Shown: one piece after another, positions 24,348-32,423 of the stretch
How the letters are laid out: each line of letters opens with the position of its first letter
Numbering within the stretch: the stretch's first letter is position 1
From: Amycolatopsis nivea
Lineage (GTDB): Bacteria > Actinomycetota > Actinomycetes > Mycobacteriales > Pseudonocardiaceae
DNA: 64,000 bases
NCBI RefSeq assembly: GCF_004522235.1
Contig: NZ_SDLT01000043.1
Location: forward strand, 1-64,000
Direction of reading: 5' to 3'
Notes under the pieces: model-generated
Told to the model about the DNA's origin: nothing
Seen by the model: only the letters and a program-made list of their open reading frames with translations
The model's database searches: none
Translations under genes and position numbers: made by a program

Positions 24348-25862
24348 TCATTTCGCGCCTGCCCATCGCGCAAGGGCGGCGTCGAGGAGCTTCAGGTCGT
24401 CGCTTCCGGAACTGGCCCACACGATCACGCCGTCCGGGCGGACGAGGAGGCTCGGTTCGTCGGCTGGGTCGGCTACGTGGGTGAGCCGGTCGGTCAAGCC
24501 GGTGACTGCGAAGCGGCCGTCGGGGGAGCGGTCGATGAGGACGAAGCTGCCGTCGTGGGCGTGGTCGGCGAGGCGGGAGCCGGAGGTCAGGTCGACGTCT
24601 CCGGCGATTGACCCGACTGGGGCGGGGGCGTCGTCGGCGACGTCGTAGTGCTGCAGGATTCCGGACGACAGCGCGACGATGCGGTTCATCGCGGCGGGCA
24701 CTCGGAGCAGTTCGCCGCCGACGATGGTGCGGAGTTGTTCGGTGCGTTTGTCGCCGCGGAGGAGGGCGACTTGGGCGCGGGTCCAGTCGAGCACTGCTGC
24801 GCCGATGGGGTGGCGTTCGGTTTCGTAGGTGTCGAGCAATCCCGCCGGTGCCCAGCCTTGGACGGTCGCGGCGAGTTTCCAGCCGAGGTTTGCCGCGTCG
24901 CCCAGGCCGAGGTTCAGGCCCTGGCCGCCGAGTGGCGAGTGGACGTGTGCCGCGTCGCCGGCCAGGAATACGCGGCCTTGGCGGTAGTGCCGGGCCTGGC
25001 GCGCGTTGTCGGTGAAGCGCGTTGCCCGGCCCTGGATTCCGGTGATGGTGACCGGGACACCGGTGACGTCGCGGACGGCTTCCTGCAGCTCTTCGACCGA
25101 CACCGGGGCGTCGCGGTCTTCCGGCGGTTGCCGGAAGCGGCTGAGGAAGATGCGGCCGGGGACCGGGCCGTACGCGTAGACGCCGCGGGGTGTCCAGGTC
25201 CAGCCTGGGCGCAGGCCGGTCGCGTCTTCGAAGTCGGCGATGGCCTGGTAGCCGGTCATTTCCGGATCCGTGCCGTCGAACTCGATGCCGAGTTGCTTGC
25301 GGATGACGCTCCGCCCGCCGTCGGCCGCGACGAGCCAGCTCGCGGCGAACTCGCCCGCGCTCGTTTCGACTGTCACGGATTCGTCGGCGGCGCGCACGCC
25401 GTGCACTTCGACGCCGCGCCGGAGGTCGACGCCCAGTGTGGCGCAGTGTTCGGCGAGCATCTGCTCGACTTCCTGCTGCGGCACTCCCAGCCCGTTCGAC
25501 ACCGCCCGGTGCGCGGCGAGCACGGGATCGCTCTGGTCGATCAGGTCGTTGTCGAACAGGAAACCGGCGAAGTGCCCGGCGGCCAGGAACCGGCGGCCGC
25601 CTCGTTTGGCCGCCTCGACCGTGGGGCCGAATTTGCCGACTGACGCGAGGAACCGCCGCTGCGCCGCCTCCGCCGCGGGCAGCAGGCCGCGCCGGTCGAG
25701 CAGTTCGGCGCTCGCGACGTTGACCGACCCGGCCTTGATGGTCGGGTCCGGCTCCGGCAGCCGGTCCAGCACCGTCACTGTCACCCCGCGCAGCGCCAGC
25801 TCTCCTGCGAGGAACAGCCCGGTGGGCCCAGCCCCCGCGACGATCACCTCAGTCCGCTCCAT
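24348..25862 (-). CDS. FAD-dependent aromatic monooxygenase (group A, PheA/TfdB-like)
   Basis: A 504-residue flavoprotein hydroxylase with FAD motif VIVAGAGPTGLFLAGEL at the N-terminus, the DG motif VAADGGRSVIRKQLG and the GD motif VFLAGDAAHVHSPLGGQGLN. A thioredoxin-like C-terminal part follows, as in phenol/polyketide hydroxylases and rifampicin monooxygenases. It should hydroxylate an aromatic substrate with NAD(P)H and O2. ATG 25862 follows GGGGAGAACGAC. It is divergent from a TetR gene with a near-perfect operator between. Its 3' end is the apparent source of the decayed copies downstream. Confidence 0.9.
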   Translation of the reverse strand: MERTEVIVAGAGPTGLFLAGELALRGVTVTVLDRLPEPDPTIKAGSVNVASAELLDRRGLLPAAEAAQRRFLASVGKFGPTVEAAKRGGRRFLAAGHFAGFLFDNDLIDQSDPVLAAHRAVSNGLGVPQQEVEQMLAEHCATLGVDLRRGVEVHGVRAADESVTVETSAGEFAASWLVAADGGRSVIRKQLGIEFDGTDPEMTGYQAIADFEDATGLRPGWTWTPRGVYAYGPVPGRIFLSRFRQPPEDRDAPVSVEELQEAVRDVTGVPVTITGIQGRATRFTDNARQARHYRQGRVFLAGDAAHVHSPLGGQGLNLGLGDAANLGWKLAATVQGWAPAGLLDTYETERHPIGAAVLDWTRAQVALLRGDKRTEQLRTIVGGELLRVPAAMNRIVALSSGILQHYDVADDAPAPVGSIAGDVDLTSGSRLADHAHDGSFVLIDRSPDGRFAVTGLTDRLTHVADPADEPSLLVRPDGVIVWASSGSDDLKLLDAALARWAGAK

Positions 25863-25907
25863 GTCGTTCTCCCCTCTACCCTTGCCTGACGGCTTAACCA
25901 AGTGTGC

Positions 25908-25931
25908 TTACTGGGTAAGCTTACCAGGTAA
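25908..25931. promoter_or_regulatory. TetR operator between monooxygenase and TetR genes
   Basis: A 24-bp dyad with half-sites TTACTGGGTAAG and CTTACCAGGTAA, centred on AAGCTT. Eleven of twelve base pairs match, 1 mismatch. It lies in the 92-bp divergent promoter and is the obvious binding site for the TetR at 25955. Confidence 0.85.
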
Positions 25932-25954
25932 AGGTAACACGGAAGGGTGGACTC

Positions 25955-26557
25955 ATGCCCAATCGCGGCGATCGGGGCGGGGCCAAGACGCGGGCGCGGA
26001 TCGCCGAGGTCGCGACCGGGCTGTTCCTCGAGCGCGGGTTCGACGCGGTCACGATCGCCGAGGTCGCCGCCGCGGCCGGGGTGTCCAAGGTGACGGTGTT
26101 TTCGCACTTCGAGCGCAAGGAAGACCTGCTCCTGGACCGCCTGCCGGAGGCGATCGACCTGGTGCGGTCGGCGGTCCGCGAACGGACTGGGGGCGTGGTG
26201 GACGCGCTCCGGCAGCTCGCGCTGACGCTGCAGGAAGAGGGGCACGTGCTGTCCGGCGTGGGCGGCGACATCGAGCCGCTGATGCGCACGGTCGCGGAGT
26301 CGCCCGCACTGATCGCGCGGCTGCGGGCGTTCGGGTACGAGATGGAAGCCGAACTGGCTGCGGAACTCGCCGCGGACGCGCGGTTCTCCGGGGATTCGAC
26401 GCTGCTCGCGGCGTTGGTGGTGGCGGCTTACCGGACCGTGGCGGTGGAGACGATCCGGCGGCGGCTGGAGGGGGAGGATCTGGCTGAGCTGGCGGCGTCG
26501 CACCGGGAGCGGTTGACGCGGGCGTTCGACATGGTCGATCGCCTGGTCAGCGGCTGA
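25955..26557 (+). CDS. TetR family transcriptional regulator
   Basis: A 200-residue protein with the TetR helix-turn-helix at about residues 30-60 (FDAVTIAEVAAAAGVSKVTV, then FSHFERKEDLLLD) and a helical C-terminal domain. ATG 25955 starts just after the operator at 25908-25931. The divergent arrangement predicts repression of the flavin monooxygenase, relieved by its aromatic substrate or a related ligand. Confidence 0.92.
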   Translation: MPNRGDRGGAKTRARIAEVATGLFLERGFDAVTIAEVAAAAGVSKVTVFSHFERKEDLLLDRLPEAIDLVRSAVRERTGGVVDALRQLALTLQEEGHVLSGVGGDIEPLMRTVAESPALIARLRAFGYEMEAELAAELAADARFSGDSTLLAALVVAAYRTVAVETIRRRLEGEDLAELAASHRERLTRAFDMVDRLVSG

Positions 26558-26601
26558 GGCACGCCGCTGCGTCCAGGTCTCGCCTCGGTCAGGGGGCGGC
26601 T

Positions 26602-26635
26602 GAGGCGGCGCTGGACGGAAATCCAGCGCCGCCTC
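26602..26635. terminator. Bidirectional hairpin terminator
   Basis: Perfect 14-bp arms GAGGCGGCGCTGGA and complement, 6-nt loop CGGAAA, between the convergent TetR gene and aldo/keto reductase gene. It lacks a T-run, as is usual in high-GC actinobacteria. Confidence 0.85.
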
Positions 26636-26642
26636 CGGCAAA

Positions 26643-27629
26643 TCAGCCGTTGACGAACGCGAGGTGTGCGGCGTCGTAGCGCTCGCCCGCGAAGTTCTCC
26701 GGCGCGGCGACGGCCTCGATCGCGGCGAGATCGTCGGTGGTCAGGTCTACCGTCAGCGCCGCGAGGTTTTCCTCCAGGTACTGCTTCCGCCGCGTGCCCG
26801 GGATCGGCACCACGTCCTCGCCGCGCGCCTGCACCCACGCGAGGGCCAGCTGCCCGGTCGTGACCTCCTTCGCGGCGGCCAGCTCCTCCAGTTTCGCCAC
26901 GATCGCGAGGTTGCGGTCGAGGTTGCCGTCAGCGAACCGGGGCTGGTAGCGGCGCACGTCGTTGTCCGCCATCGTTTCGGTGGAGCGGTAGCGGCCGGTC
27001 AGGAAACCGCGGCCGAGCGGCGAGAACGGGACGATGCCGATGCCCAGTTCGCGGCAGGCCGGTGCGATTTCCGCCTCCAGGCCGCGGGTCCACAGCGACC
27101 ATTCGCTCTGCAGCGCCGCGATCGGGTGCACCGCGTGGGCGCGCCGGACGGTCTGCGCGCTCGCCTCGGAAAGCCCCAGGTGGCGGACTTTCCCGGCCCG
27201 AACCAGCTCCGCCATCGCGCCGACGGTTTCCTCGATCGGCACGTCTGGATCGACTCGGTGCAGGTAGTACAGGTCGATGTGGTCGATGCCGAGCCGTCGC
27301 AGCGAGGCGTCGCAGGCCTGGTGCACGTAGGCGGCGTCGCCGCGGACCTTGGTCGGTTCGCCGAGGCGGTTCGCGACGCCGAATTTCGTGGCCAGCACGA
27401 CCTCGTCGCGGCGGTCGGCGATCGCGCGGCCGATCAGTTCCTCGTTGTGTCCGGAGCCGTAAAAGTCAGAGGTGTCAAGGAAGTTCACCCCGAGGTCGAC
27501 GGCGTGGCGCAGCGTCTCGATCGACTGCGCGTCGTCGGTCGCGCCGTAGCCGTGGCTCATTCCCATGCAGCCCAAGCCCTGTGCGGAAACCGTCAGGCCG
27601 CCGAGGCTCCGGGTCGGGACGTCGGTCAT
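26643..27629 (-). CDS. Aldo/keto reductase
   Basis: A 328-residue NADPH-dependent TIM-barrel reductase of the YghZ/Tas-like AKR group. The tetrad is Asp52, Tyr57 (DTSDFYGSG), Lys82 (LATKFG) and His124 (YYLHRVD). The C-terminal GTRRKQYLEENLAAL contacts NADPH. ATG 27629 has AAGGAG at optimal distance. A MerR-type promoter drives it, so it is probably induced by an electrophile or redox signal, though no MerR gene is local. Confidence 0.93.
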   Translation of the reverse strand: MTDVPTRSLGGLTVSAQGLGCMGMSHGYGATDDAQSIETLRHAVDLGVNFLDTSDFYGSGHNEELIGRAIADRRDEVVLATKFGVANRLGEPTKVRGDAAYVHQACDASLRRLGIDHIDLYYLHRVDPDVPIEETVGAMAELVRAGKVRHLGLSEASAQTVRRAHAVHPIAALQSEWSLWTRGLEAEIAPACRELGIGIVPFSPLGRGFLTGRYRSTETMADNDVRRYQPRFADGNLDRNLAIVAKLEELAAAKEVTTGQLALAWVQARGEDVVPIPGTRRKQYLEENLAALTVDLTTDDLAAIEAVAAPENFAGERYDAAHLAFVNG

Positions 27630-27664
27630 GGTCGCTCCTTCTGCGCTGGATCCTGTCTCCGGCG

Positions 27665-27695
27665 ACGCTAAATCCTGGAGCGCGCTCCGGGTCAA
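27665..27695 (-). promoter_or_regulatory. MerR-type promoter of the aldo/keto reductase
   Basis: On the minus strand TTGACC (27695-27690) and TAGCGT (27670-27665) are separated by exactly 19 bp. The spacer holds the perfect dyad GGAGCGCGCTCC (27688-27677). An overlong 19-bp spacer filled by a dyad is the classic arrangement activated by MerR-family regulators through DNA unwinding. Confidence 0.7.
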
Positions 27696-27712
27696 GCATT
27701 AGGCTCGCGGCG

Positions 27713-29260
27713 GTGGACTACGACGCGGTGATCGTCGGCGGCGGGCACAACGGGCTCGTCGCCGCTGCCTTTCTGGCCCGGGCCGGACGGTCGGTGCTGG
27801 TGCTCGAACGGCGTGCGGAGATCGGCGGCGCGGCGGTGTCGTTCCGCGCTTTCCCTGGCGTGGACGTCCGGCTCTCGCGCTATTCGTACCTGGTCAGCCT
27901 GCTGCCCCGGCGGATCGTGGCCGAGCTGGGCCTGGATGTCCAGCTGCGGAGGCGGCGGATGTCGTCCTACACCCCGGCTGGCGCCACGGGTCTCCTTGTC
28001 GACACGGGCGACGACGAGCGGACCGGCGCGTCGTTCCGTGCGGTCACTGGGTCCACAAAGGACTATGCGGCCTGGCAACGGTTCTACGCCTCGGCCGCGC
28101 GGGTGGCGGAGGCGACTTTCGATTCGCTGACCGAGCCGTTGCCGACGCGTGCTGAGCTGCGTCGACGGATTGGCGACGACGAGGCGTGGACGACGTTTTT
28201 CGAGCGTCCGGCAGGGGAAACGCTGCGCGAGCTGTTCGAGAACGACGTCGTGCGCGGCGTCGTGCTCACGGACGCGCTGATCGGCACTTTCGCCGCTGCG
28301 GACGACGAGCAGCTTCGGCAGAACCGTTGCCTGCTCTATCACCTCATCGGCAACGGGACTGGCGACTGGGACGTCCCGGTCGGCGGGATGGGCGCGGTCA
28401 CCGATGCGCTCGCCGATGCAGCCCGTCGCGCCGGGGCGACGCTGGTCACAGGCGCGGATGTGCTGTCTGTGACGCCGGACGGAGAAGTTCGTTACCGCGT
28501 AGGCGATGCGGAACAAGTGGTGGTCGGTGGGCATGTGCTGGCGAATGTCGCGCCGCGCACGCTTGCCCGGTTGCTCGGCGAGGAGCCCGCGGAGTCACCG
28601 GAGGGTGCGCAGCTGAAGGTGAACATGGTGCTGCGCCGGTTGCCTCGGTTGCGGGACACGGCGGTCGATCCGCGCGACGCGTTCGGCGGGACTTTCCACG
28701 TCAACGAATCGTTTGCCCAGCTCGAAACTGCTTACCGGGAGGCTGCTGCGGGCCGGATCCCGACGGTGCCGCCGTGCGAGATCTACTGCCATTCGCTGAC
28801 TGATCCGTCGATTCTCGGCCCGGCTGAGCGGGCGGCGGGCGTGCAGACGCTGACGTTGTTCGGCCTGCACATGCCTGCTCGGCTGTTCGAGGCGGACAAC
28901 GACAGGGCGCGGGCGGAGGCGTTGCGGGCCACGGTGGCGTCGCTGGACAGCGTGCTCGCGGAGCCGATCGAGGACTGCCTCCTGCTGGACGGCGACGGAA
29001 AACCGTGTATTGAAGCCAAAACGCCGCTGGATCTGGAGGCGGAGCTGGGATTGCCGCGCGGGCACATCTTCCATCGCGACCTGTCGTGGCCGTATGGCGA
29101 TGACGAGACGGCGGGGACCTGGGGCGTCGAGACCGGGCACGAGCGGGTGTTGCTGTGCGGGGCCGGCGCGGTCCGTGGCGGCGGGGTCAGCGGGATTCCC
29201 GGGCACAACGCGGCGATGGCGGTGCTCGGTCGACGTTTCGGCGGCGGACAGGCAGGGTGA
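27713..29260 (+). CDS. Phytoene desaturase-fold FAD oxidoreductase (PYROXD2-like)
   Basis: A 515-residue flavoprotein beginning DAVIVGGGHNGLVAAAFLARAG, the FAD motif of the CrtI/PYROXD2 group, followed by ERRAEIGGAAVSFRAFPGV. The C-terminal GAGAVRGGGVSGIPGHNAAM closes the FAD site. The family holds carotenoid desaturases and uncharacterised oxidoreductases; the length and motifs fit PYROXD2-like proteins. The GTG start at 27713 has no good Shine-Dalgarno and may be leaderless. It is followed four bases after its stop by a second FAD enzyme, so they form an operon. Confidence 0.85.
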   Translation: MDYDAVIVGGGHNGLVAAAFLARAGRSVLVLERRAEIGGAAVSFRAFPGVDVRLSRYSYLVSLLPRRIVAELGLDVQLRRRRMSSYTPAGATGLLVDTGDDERTGASFRAVTGSTKDYAAWQRFYASAARVAEATFDSLTEPLPTRAELRRRIGDDEAWTTFFERPAGETLRELFENDVVRGVVLTDALIGTFAAADDEQLRQNRCLLYHLIGNGTGDWDVPVGGMGAVTDALADAARRAGATLVTGADVLSVTPDGEVRYRVGDAEQVVVGGHVLANVAPRTLARLLGEEPAESPEGAQLKVNMVLRRLPRLRDTAVDPRDAFGGTFHVNESFAQLETAYREAAAGRIPTVPPCEIYCHSLTDPSILGPAERAAGVQTLTLFGLHMPARLFEADNDRARAEALRATVASLDSVLAEPIEDCLLLDGDGKPCIEAKTPLDLEAELGLPRGHIFHRDLSWPYGDDETAGTWGVETGHERVLLCGAGAVRGGGVSGIPGHNAAMAVLGRRFGGGQAG

Positions 29261-29264
29261 AGAC

Positions 29265-30353
29265 ATGCGCGTGATCGTGATCGGCAGTGGAATCGGCGGG
29301 GCTTCGACGGCTTACCACCTGGCACTGCGTGGAGCGGACGTCGTCGTGGTGGACGCGGACCGGGCCGGGGTGGCGACAGATGCCGGCGCCGGGATCGTCA
29401 GCCCTTGGACGTCTTCCTGGGACGAAGCGGTCTATCCGCTCGCCGCTGCTGCTGGGCGGTATTACCCGGCTTTGGCAGCCGAATTGAGCGAGGCTGGGCA
29501 CGAATCGTCGTATGAGGTGGTCGGCGGGATGGTGGTGTCGGCTTCTGAAGGGGAGCTGACTGAGGCCTATGACCGGCTTGCCGGGCGGGCGGCGGATGCG
29601 CCGGAGGCTGGGGTTGTCGAGCGGCTTGACGCCGGGCAGGCGCGGGAGCTTTTTCCGCCGTTAGCACCGGAACTGGCTGCGGTGCATTTGTCGGGGGCCG
29701 GGCGGGTGGACGGGCAGGTGCTGCGGCGTGCGCTGATCTCCGCGGCGATTGACCGGGGCGTTGAGTTCGTGACCGCTGAGGCTGCGCTGGAACCTGGACT
29801 GCGGGTGCGGGCTGGGGCGGAGGAACTCTCCGGGGACGCGGTGGTGCTTGCCGCTGGGGCTTGGTCCGGGGAGGTGGCCGAGGCGCTGGGGGTGCCGGTG
29901 CCGGTTGTGCCGCAGCGGGGGCAGATCAGTCACTTTGATCTGCCTGGGGTGGAGACTGCTGGGTGGCCGGTGGTGTTGCCTCGCAGCAGCCATTACCTGC
30001 TGGCGTTTCCCGGTGGTCGGGTGGTGGCGGGGGCTACTCGGGAGAGCGGGGCTGGGTTTGACCATCGGGTGACTGCGGCTGGGCAGCGGGAAGTGCTGGA
30101 GCAGGCGTTGGCTGTTGCGCCTGGGTTGGGGGATGCGGGGTTGGTGGAGACTCGGGTGGGGTTTCGGCCGGTTTCGCCCGACGGGTTGCCGTTGCTGGGG
30201 CAGGTGGCGCCCGGGTTGTTTTTGGCTACTGGGTTTGGGCCCGCTGGGCTTACGTTGGGGCCGTTTGCCGGGAAGTTGGTGGCGGAGTTGGTTTTGGGGG
30301 CGGATGTTCCTGGGGAGTTGTTGGCTGGGTTCGGGGTGGGGAGGTTTTCTTGA
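29265..30353 (+). CDS. DAO/glycine oxidase-type FAD-dependent oxidoreductase
   Basis: A 362-residue D-amino-acid oxidase family (PF01266-type) protein with FAD motif VIVIGSGIGGASTAYHLALRGADVVVVDADRAG. Central PQRGQISHFDLPG and the C-terminal GFRPVSPDGLPLLGQVAPGLFLATGFGPAGLTLGP are characteristic. Such enzymes oxidise amines or amino acids at the membrane or in the cytosol. ATG 29265 follows the upstream FAD gene by four bases. The second half uses unusually T-rich, GGG/TTG/GTT-type codons, unlike neighbours. Confidence 0.87.
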   Translation: MRVIVIGSGIGGASTAYHLALRGADVVVVDADRAGVATDAGAGIVSPWTSSWDEAVYPLAAAAGRYYPALAAELSEAGHESSYEVVGGMVVSASEGELTEAYDRLAGRAADAPEAGVVERLDAGQARELFPPLAPELAAVHLSGAGRVDGQVLRRALISAAIDRGVEFVTAEAALEPGLRVRAGAEELSGDAVVLAAGAWSGEVAEALGVPVPVVPQRGQISHFDLPGVETAGWPVVLPRSSHYLLAFPGGRVVAGATRESGAGFDHRVTAAGQREVLEQALAVAPGLGDAGLVETRVGFRPVSPDGLPLLGQVAPGLFLATGFGPAGLTLGPFAGKLVAELVLGADVPGELLAGFGVGRFS

Positions 30354-30364
30354 ATCGTCCTCGG

Positions 30365-30545
30365 CTCGTCGCCTGGCGGCGACATCGCGTCCTGGCGTGC
30401 GTGGGGCACCCCGAAGCTTGATTGTGCTGACGGTCGGTGGGTGCTTGTCAAGGCGGGAAAGATGCCTTGACAAGCACCCACCGACCGCAGGGGAGCTTCG
30501 TATCGGGGTGCGGGGGAGGTCTGGGTGCCTCGCTCGTTGGGTGCG
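30365..30545. repeat. Dispersed repeat element, copy 1, carrying a 57-bp perfect hairpin
   Basis: It shares with the copy at 41471-41595 the blocks TCGTCGCC-N4-GGCGACAT, GTGCGTGGGGCACCCCGAAG, TTGATTGTGC, GAGCTTCGTATCGGGGTGCG and CTGGGTGCCTCGCTCGTTGG. Between TTGATTGTGC and GAGCTTCG this copy holds a perfect hairpin: 24-bp arms at 30431-30454 and 30464-30487 with a 9-nt loop GGGAAAGAT. The element lies between convergent genes ending at 30353 and 30559 and may also end transcription. Confidence 0.85.
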
Positions 30546-30558
30546 TCGGTGCGGGTGG

Positions 30559-31302
30559 TTAGTCGGTTAGTAGTTCTAGGGCGTGGTCGCCTGTGCGTTC
30601 TACTGTTAGGCCTGCTTTGGTGATTACGCGTACTAGCTGGTCCACAGTGGACGGTTCGGTGCGCGAGGTGGCTAGTACTGCTGCCAGTTTTCCCTTGTAG
30701 GCCTTGTTGAAGTGGCTGACTGTCGTGCGGTTGCCGTTGGCGTCTTCGGTTACTACGCGGACGGTTACTGCGTCCGAGGGCAGCTTTGCGAAGGCTGCGT
30801 ACGTGCCGGAGCGGAGGTCTACCAGCAGGCCTTCTACGTTGTGCAGCACTGGTTCCAGGACTGGCTTCCACAGGCCTCGTACGGTTCCTAGTGCGGGGAC
30901 CGTGTTGCCGCCGGAGAGGCGGTAGGCGGGGATGGGGTCGGTTGCCGCTACGACGCCGAACAAGGAAGACGTGACGGCCAGGCGCTGTTGTGCTTTCGCT
31001 AGTCCGGCGCGGGTGAAGCTTTTGACGTCTAGTGCGTCGTAGAGGACGCCGGTGTAGCGGTGCAGGGCGGGCATCGTCGGGGAGGTCCAGAGCTGGGCGT
31101 TGCGGGTGACCTCGTCCGATTGGCGCGCGGAGATGCCCAGTGCGGCGAGGCTCGCGGGGACGTCCGCCGCGAGTTCTACCAGGGCGTCGGCCAGTTTGGC
31201 GCGCACTGGGTTCAGCTCTGGGAACGACAATGCGTCCAGGTCCAGCGGCGCGCCTTTGCCGCCGTCGGCTTTGGTTTCTGAAGGGGGGAGGAGCACCAGC
31301 AC
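30559..31302 (-). CDS. yaaA: Peroxide stress protein YaaA (DUF328)
   Basis: A 247-residue protein beginning LVLLPPSETKADGG, the YaaA signature, with SPTMPALHRYTGVLYDALD and the basic DNA-binding helix-hairpin-helix region. In E. coli YaaA lowers free intracellular iron and limits oxidative DNA damage under peroxide. GTG 31302 is chosen so that the protein starts at the conserved hydrophobic strand. The C-terminal half is encoded with many CTA, GTA and ATC-type codons (A/C rich on the coding strand), unlike most neighbours. Confidence 0.92.
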   Translation of the reverse strand: MLVLLPPSETKADGGKGAPLDLDALSFPELNPVRAKLADALVELAADVPASLAALGISARQSDEVTRNAQLWTSPTMPALHRYTGVLYDALDVKSFTRAGLAKAQQRLAVTSSLFGVVAATDPIPAYRLSGGNTVPALGTVRGLWKPVLEPVLHNVEGLLVDLRSGTYAAFAKLPSDAVTVRVVTEDANGNRTTVSHFNKAYKGKLAAVLATSRTEPSTVDQLVRVITKAGLTVERTGDHALELLTD

Positions 31303-31367
31303 CCCCGGAGCGTAACCGCCCGGTAATCCAGGTGCGGCGGCCGTGTGCCGGTCCTTACCCTGGCCGC

Positions 31368-32333
31368 ATGGAACTCACCTGGCGCCCGCTCGCGCTCGCC
31401 GACGTCGAGGCCGTCACCCGGCTCTGCGCGGTCGCGGAGGAAACCGACCGGACCGGTGAGCATTGGGACGAGGGTGACGTGCGCCAGGAAATGTCGGGCC
31501 CGTCGGTCGACCTGCCCGGCGCGAGCATCGGAGCGTGGGATGGTTCGCGCCTGGTGAGCTACGCCCTGGTCATCCCGCGCGACGCCGCTGACCCGGTGCA
31601 CCAGCCGCACGTGGCGGCGCTGACTGACCCGGAGTACCGGACGGACGAGGTCGCTTCAGTGCTGACGGAGTGGCTCGTGCGCACGGCCCGGAGCGTCCAC
31701 GCGCAGCACTTCCCGGACGCGAAGCTCGAACTCCACGCCGGTGCGCACGAAAACGAGCATTGGTACCTCTCGCTCCTCGAACGCGGCGGGTTCAAGCAGG
31801 AACGCACCTTCGTGGAGATGCGTGCGGACCTCACCGCGCTGCCCGCCGCACCGCCGCTCCCGGACGACCTTCCGCTGGTCGCCTGCGAGGAGCGCTACGA
31901 CGCCTTGGTTCTCGACGCGCGCAACGCCGCGTTCGCCGGGCACTGGGGCAGCACGTGGCTTTCGGCCGACGAGTGGAAGCACCGGTTCCGCGACAGCAAG
32001 GACTTCCAGCCGGACTTGTCGTTCCTCCTCCTTTCCCCGGAGCGCGACCGGGTGGTGGCGTTCGTGATGTCGTCGTTCTTCGATGCGGACGCACAGGCGA
32101 CCGGCGTGCGGGAACTGCACGTCAACTACGTCGGGACCCTGGCGGAGGCCCGCGGGCGAGGACTGGCGTCGGCCCTGCTGGCCCACACCCTCGAAGCCGG
32201 TCGCGCGGCCGGTTTCGAGAGGTCGTCGCTGTCGGTCGACGTGGACAACACCCATCGCGCGCTCGCGGTGTACGAGCGGTGCGGGTACCGGACGGACGCA
32301 CGGAATTACGGGTACGTCCTGCCGCTCGACTGA
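31368..32333 (+). CDS. Tandem-domain GNAT family N-acetyltransferase
   Basis: A 321-residue protein with two GNAT folds, as in MshD-like enzymes: an N-terminal half with weak motifs (residues 1-150) and a C-terminal half with a strong acetyl-CoA loop, LHVNYVGTLAEARGRGLASALLAH, and VDVDNTHRALAVYERCGY. ATG 31368 lies 65 bp from the divergent yaaA start. It is not MshD itself as far as can be judged, since diagnostic residues were not checked. Substrate unknown. Confidence 0.87.
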   Translation: MELTWRPLALADVEAVTRLCAVAEETDRTGEHWDEGDVRQEMSGPSVDLPGASIGAWDGSRLVSYALVIPRDAADPVHQPHVAALTDPEYRTDEVASVLTEWLVRTARSVHAQHFPDAKLELHAGAHENEHWYLSLLERGGFKQERTFVEMRADLTALPAAPPLPDDLPLVACEERYDALVLDARNAAFAGHWGSTWLSADEWKHRFRDSKDFQPDLSFLLLSPERDRVVAFVMSSFFDADAQATGVRELHVNYVGTLAEARGRGLASALLAHTLEAGRAAGFERSSLSVDVDNTHRALAVYERCGYRTDARNYGYVLPLD

Positions 32334-32423
32334 CCGCCGGTGCGGGGCTGCGGCGGGGGCGGCGAGCGGGGAGCTGCCCGACGCCGACGGCAGTTGCCCG
32401 CTGACTGAGCGGACTGGCGGCCG

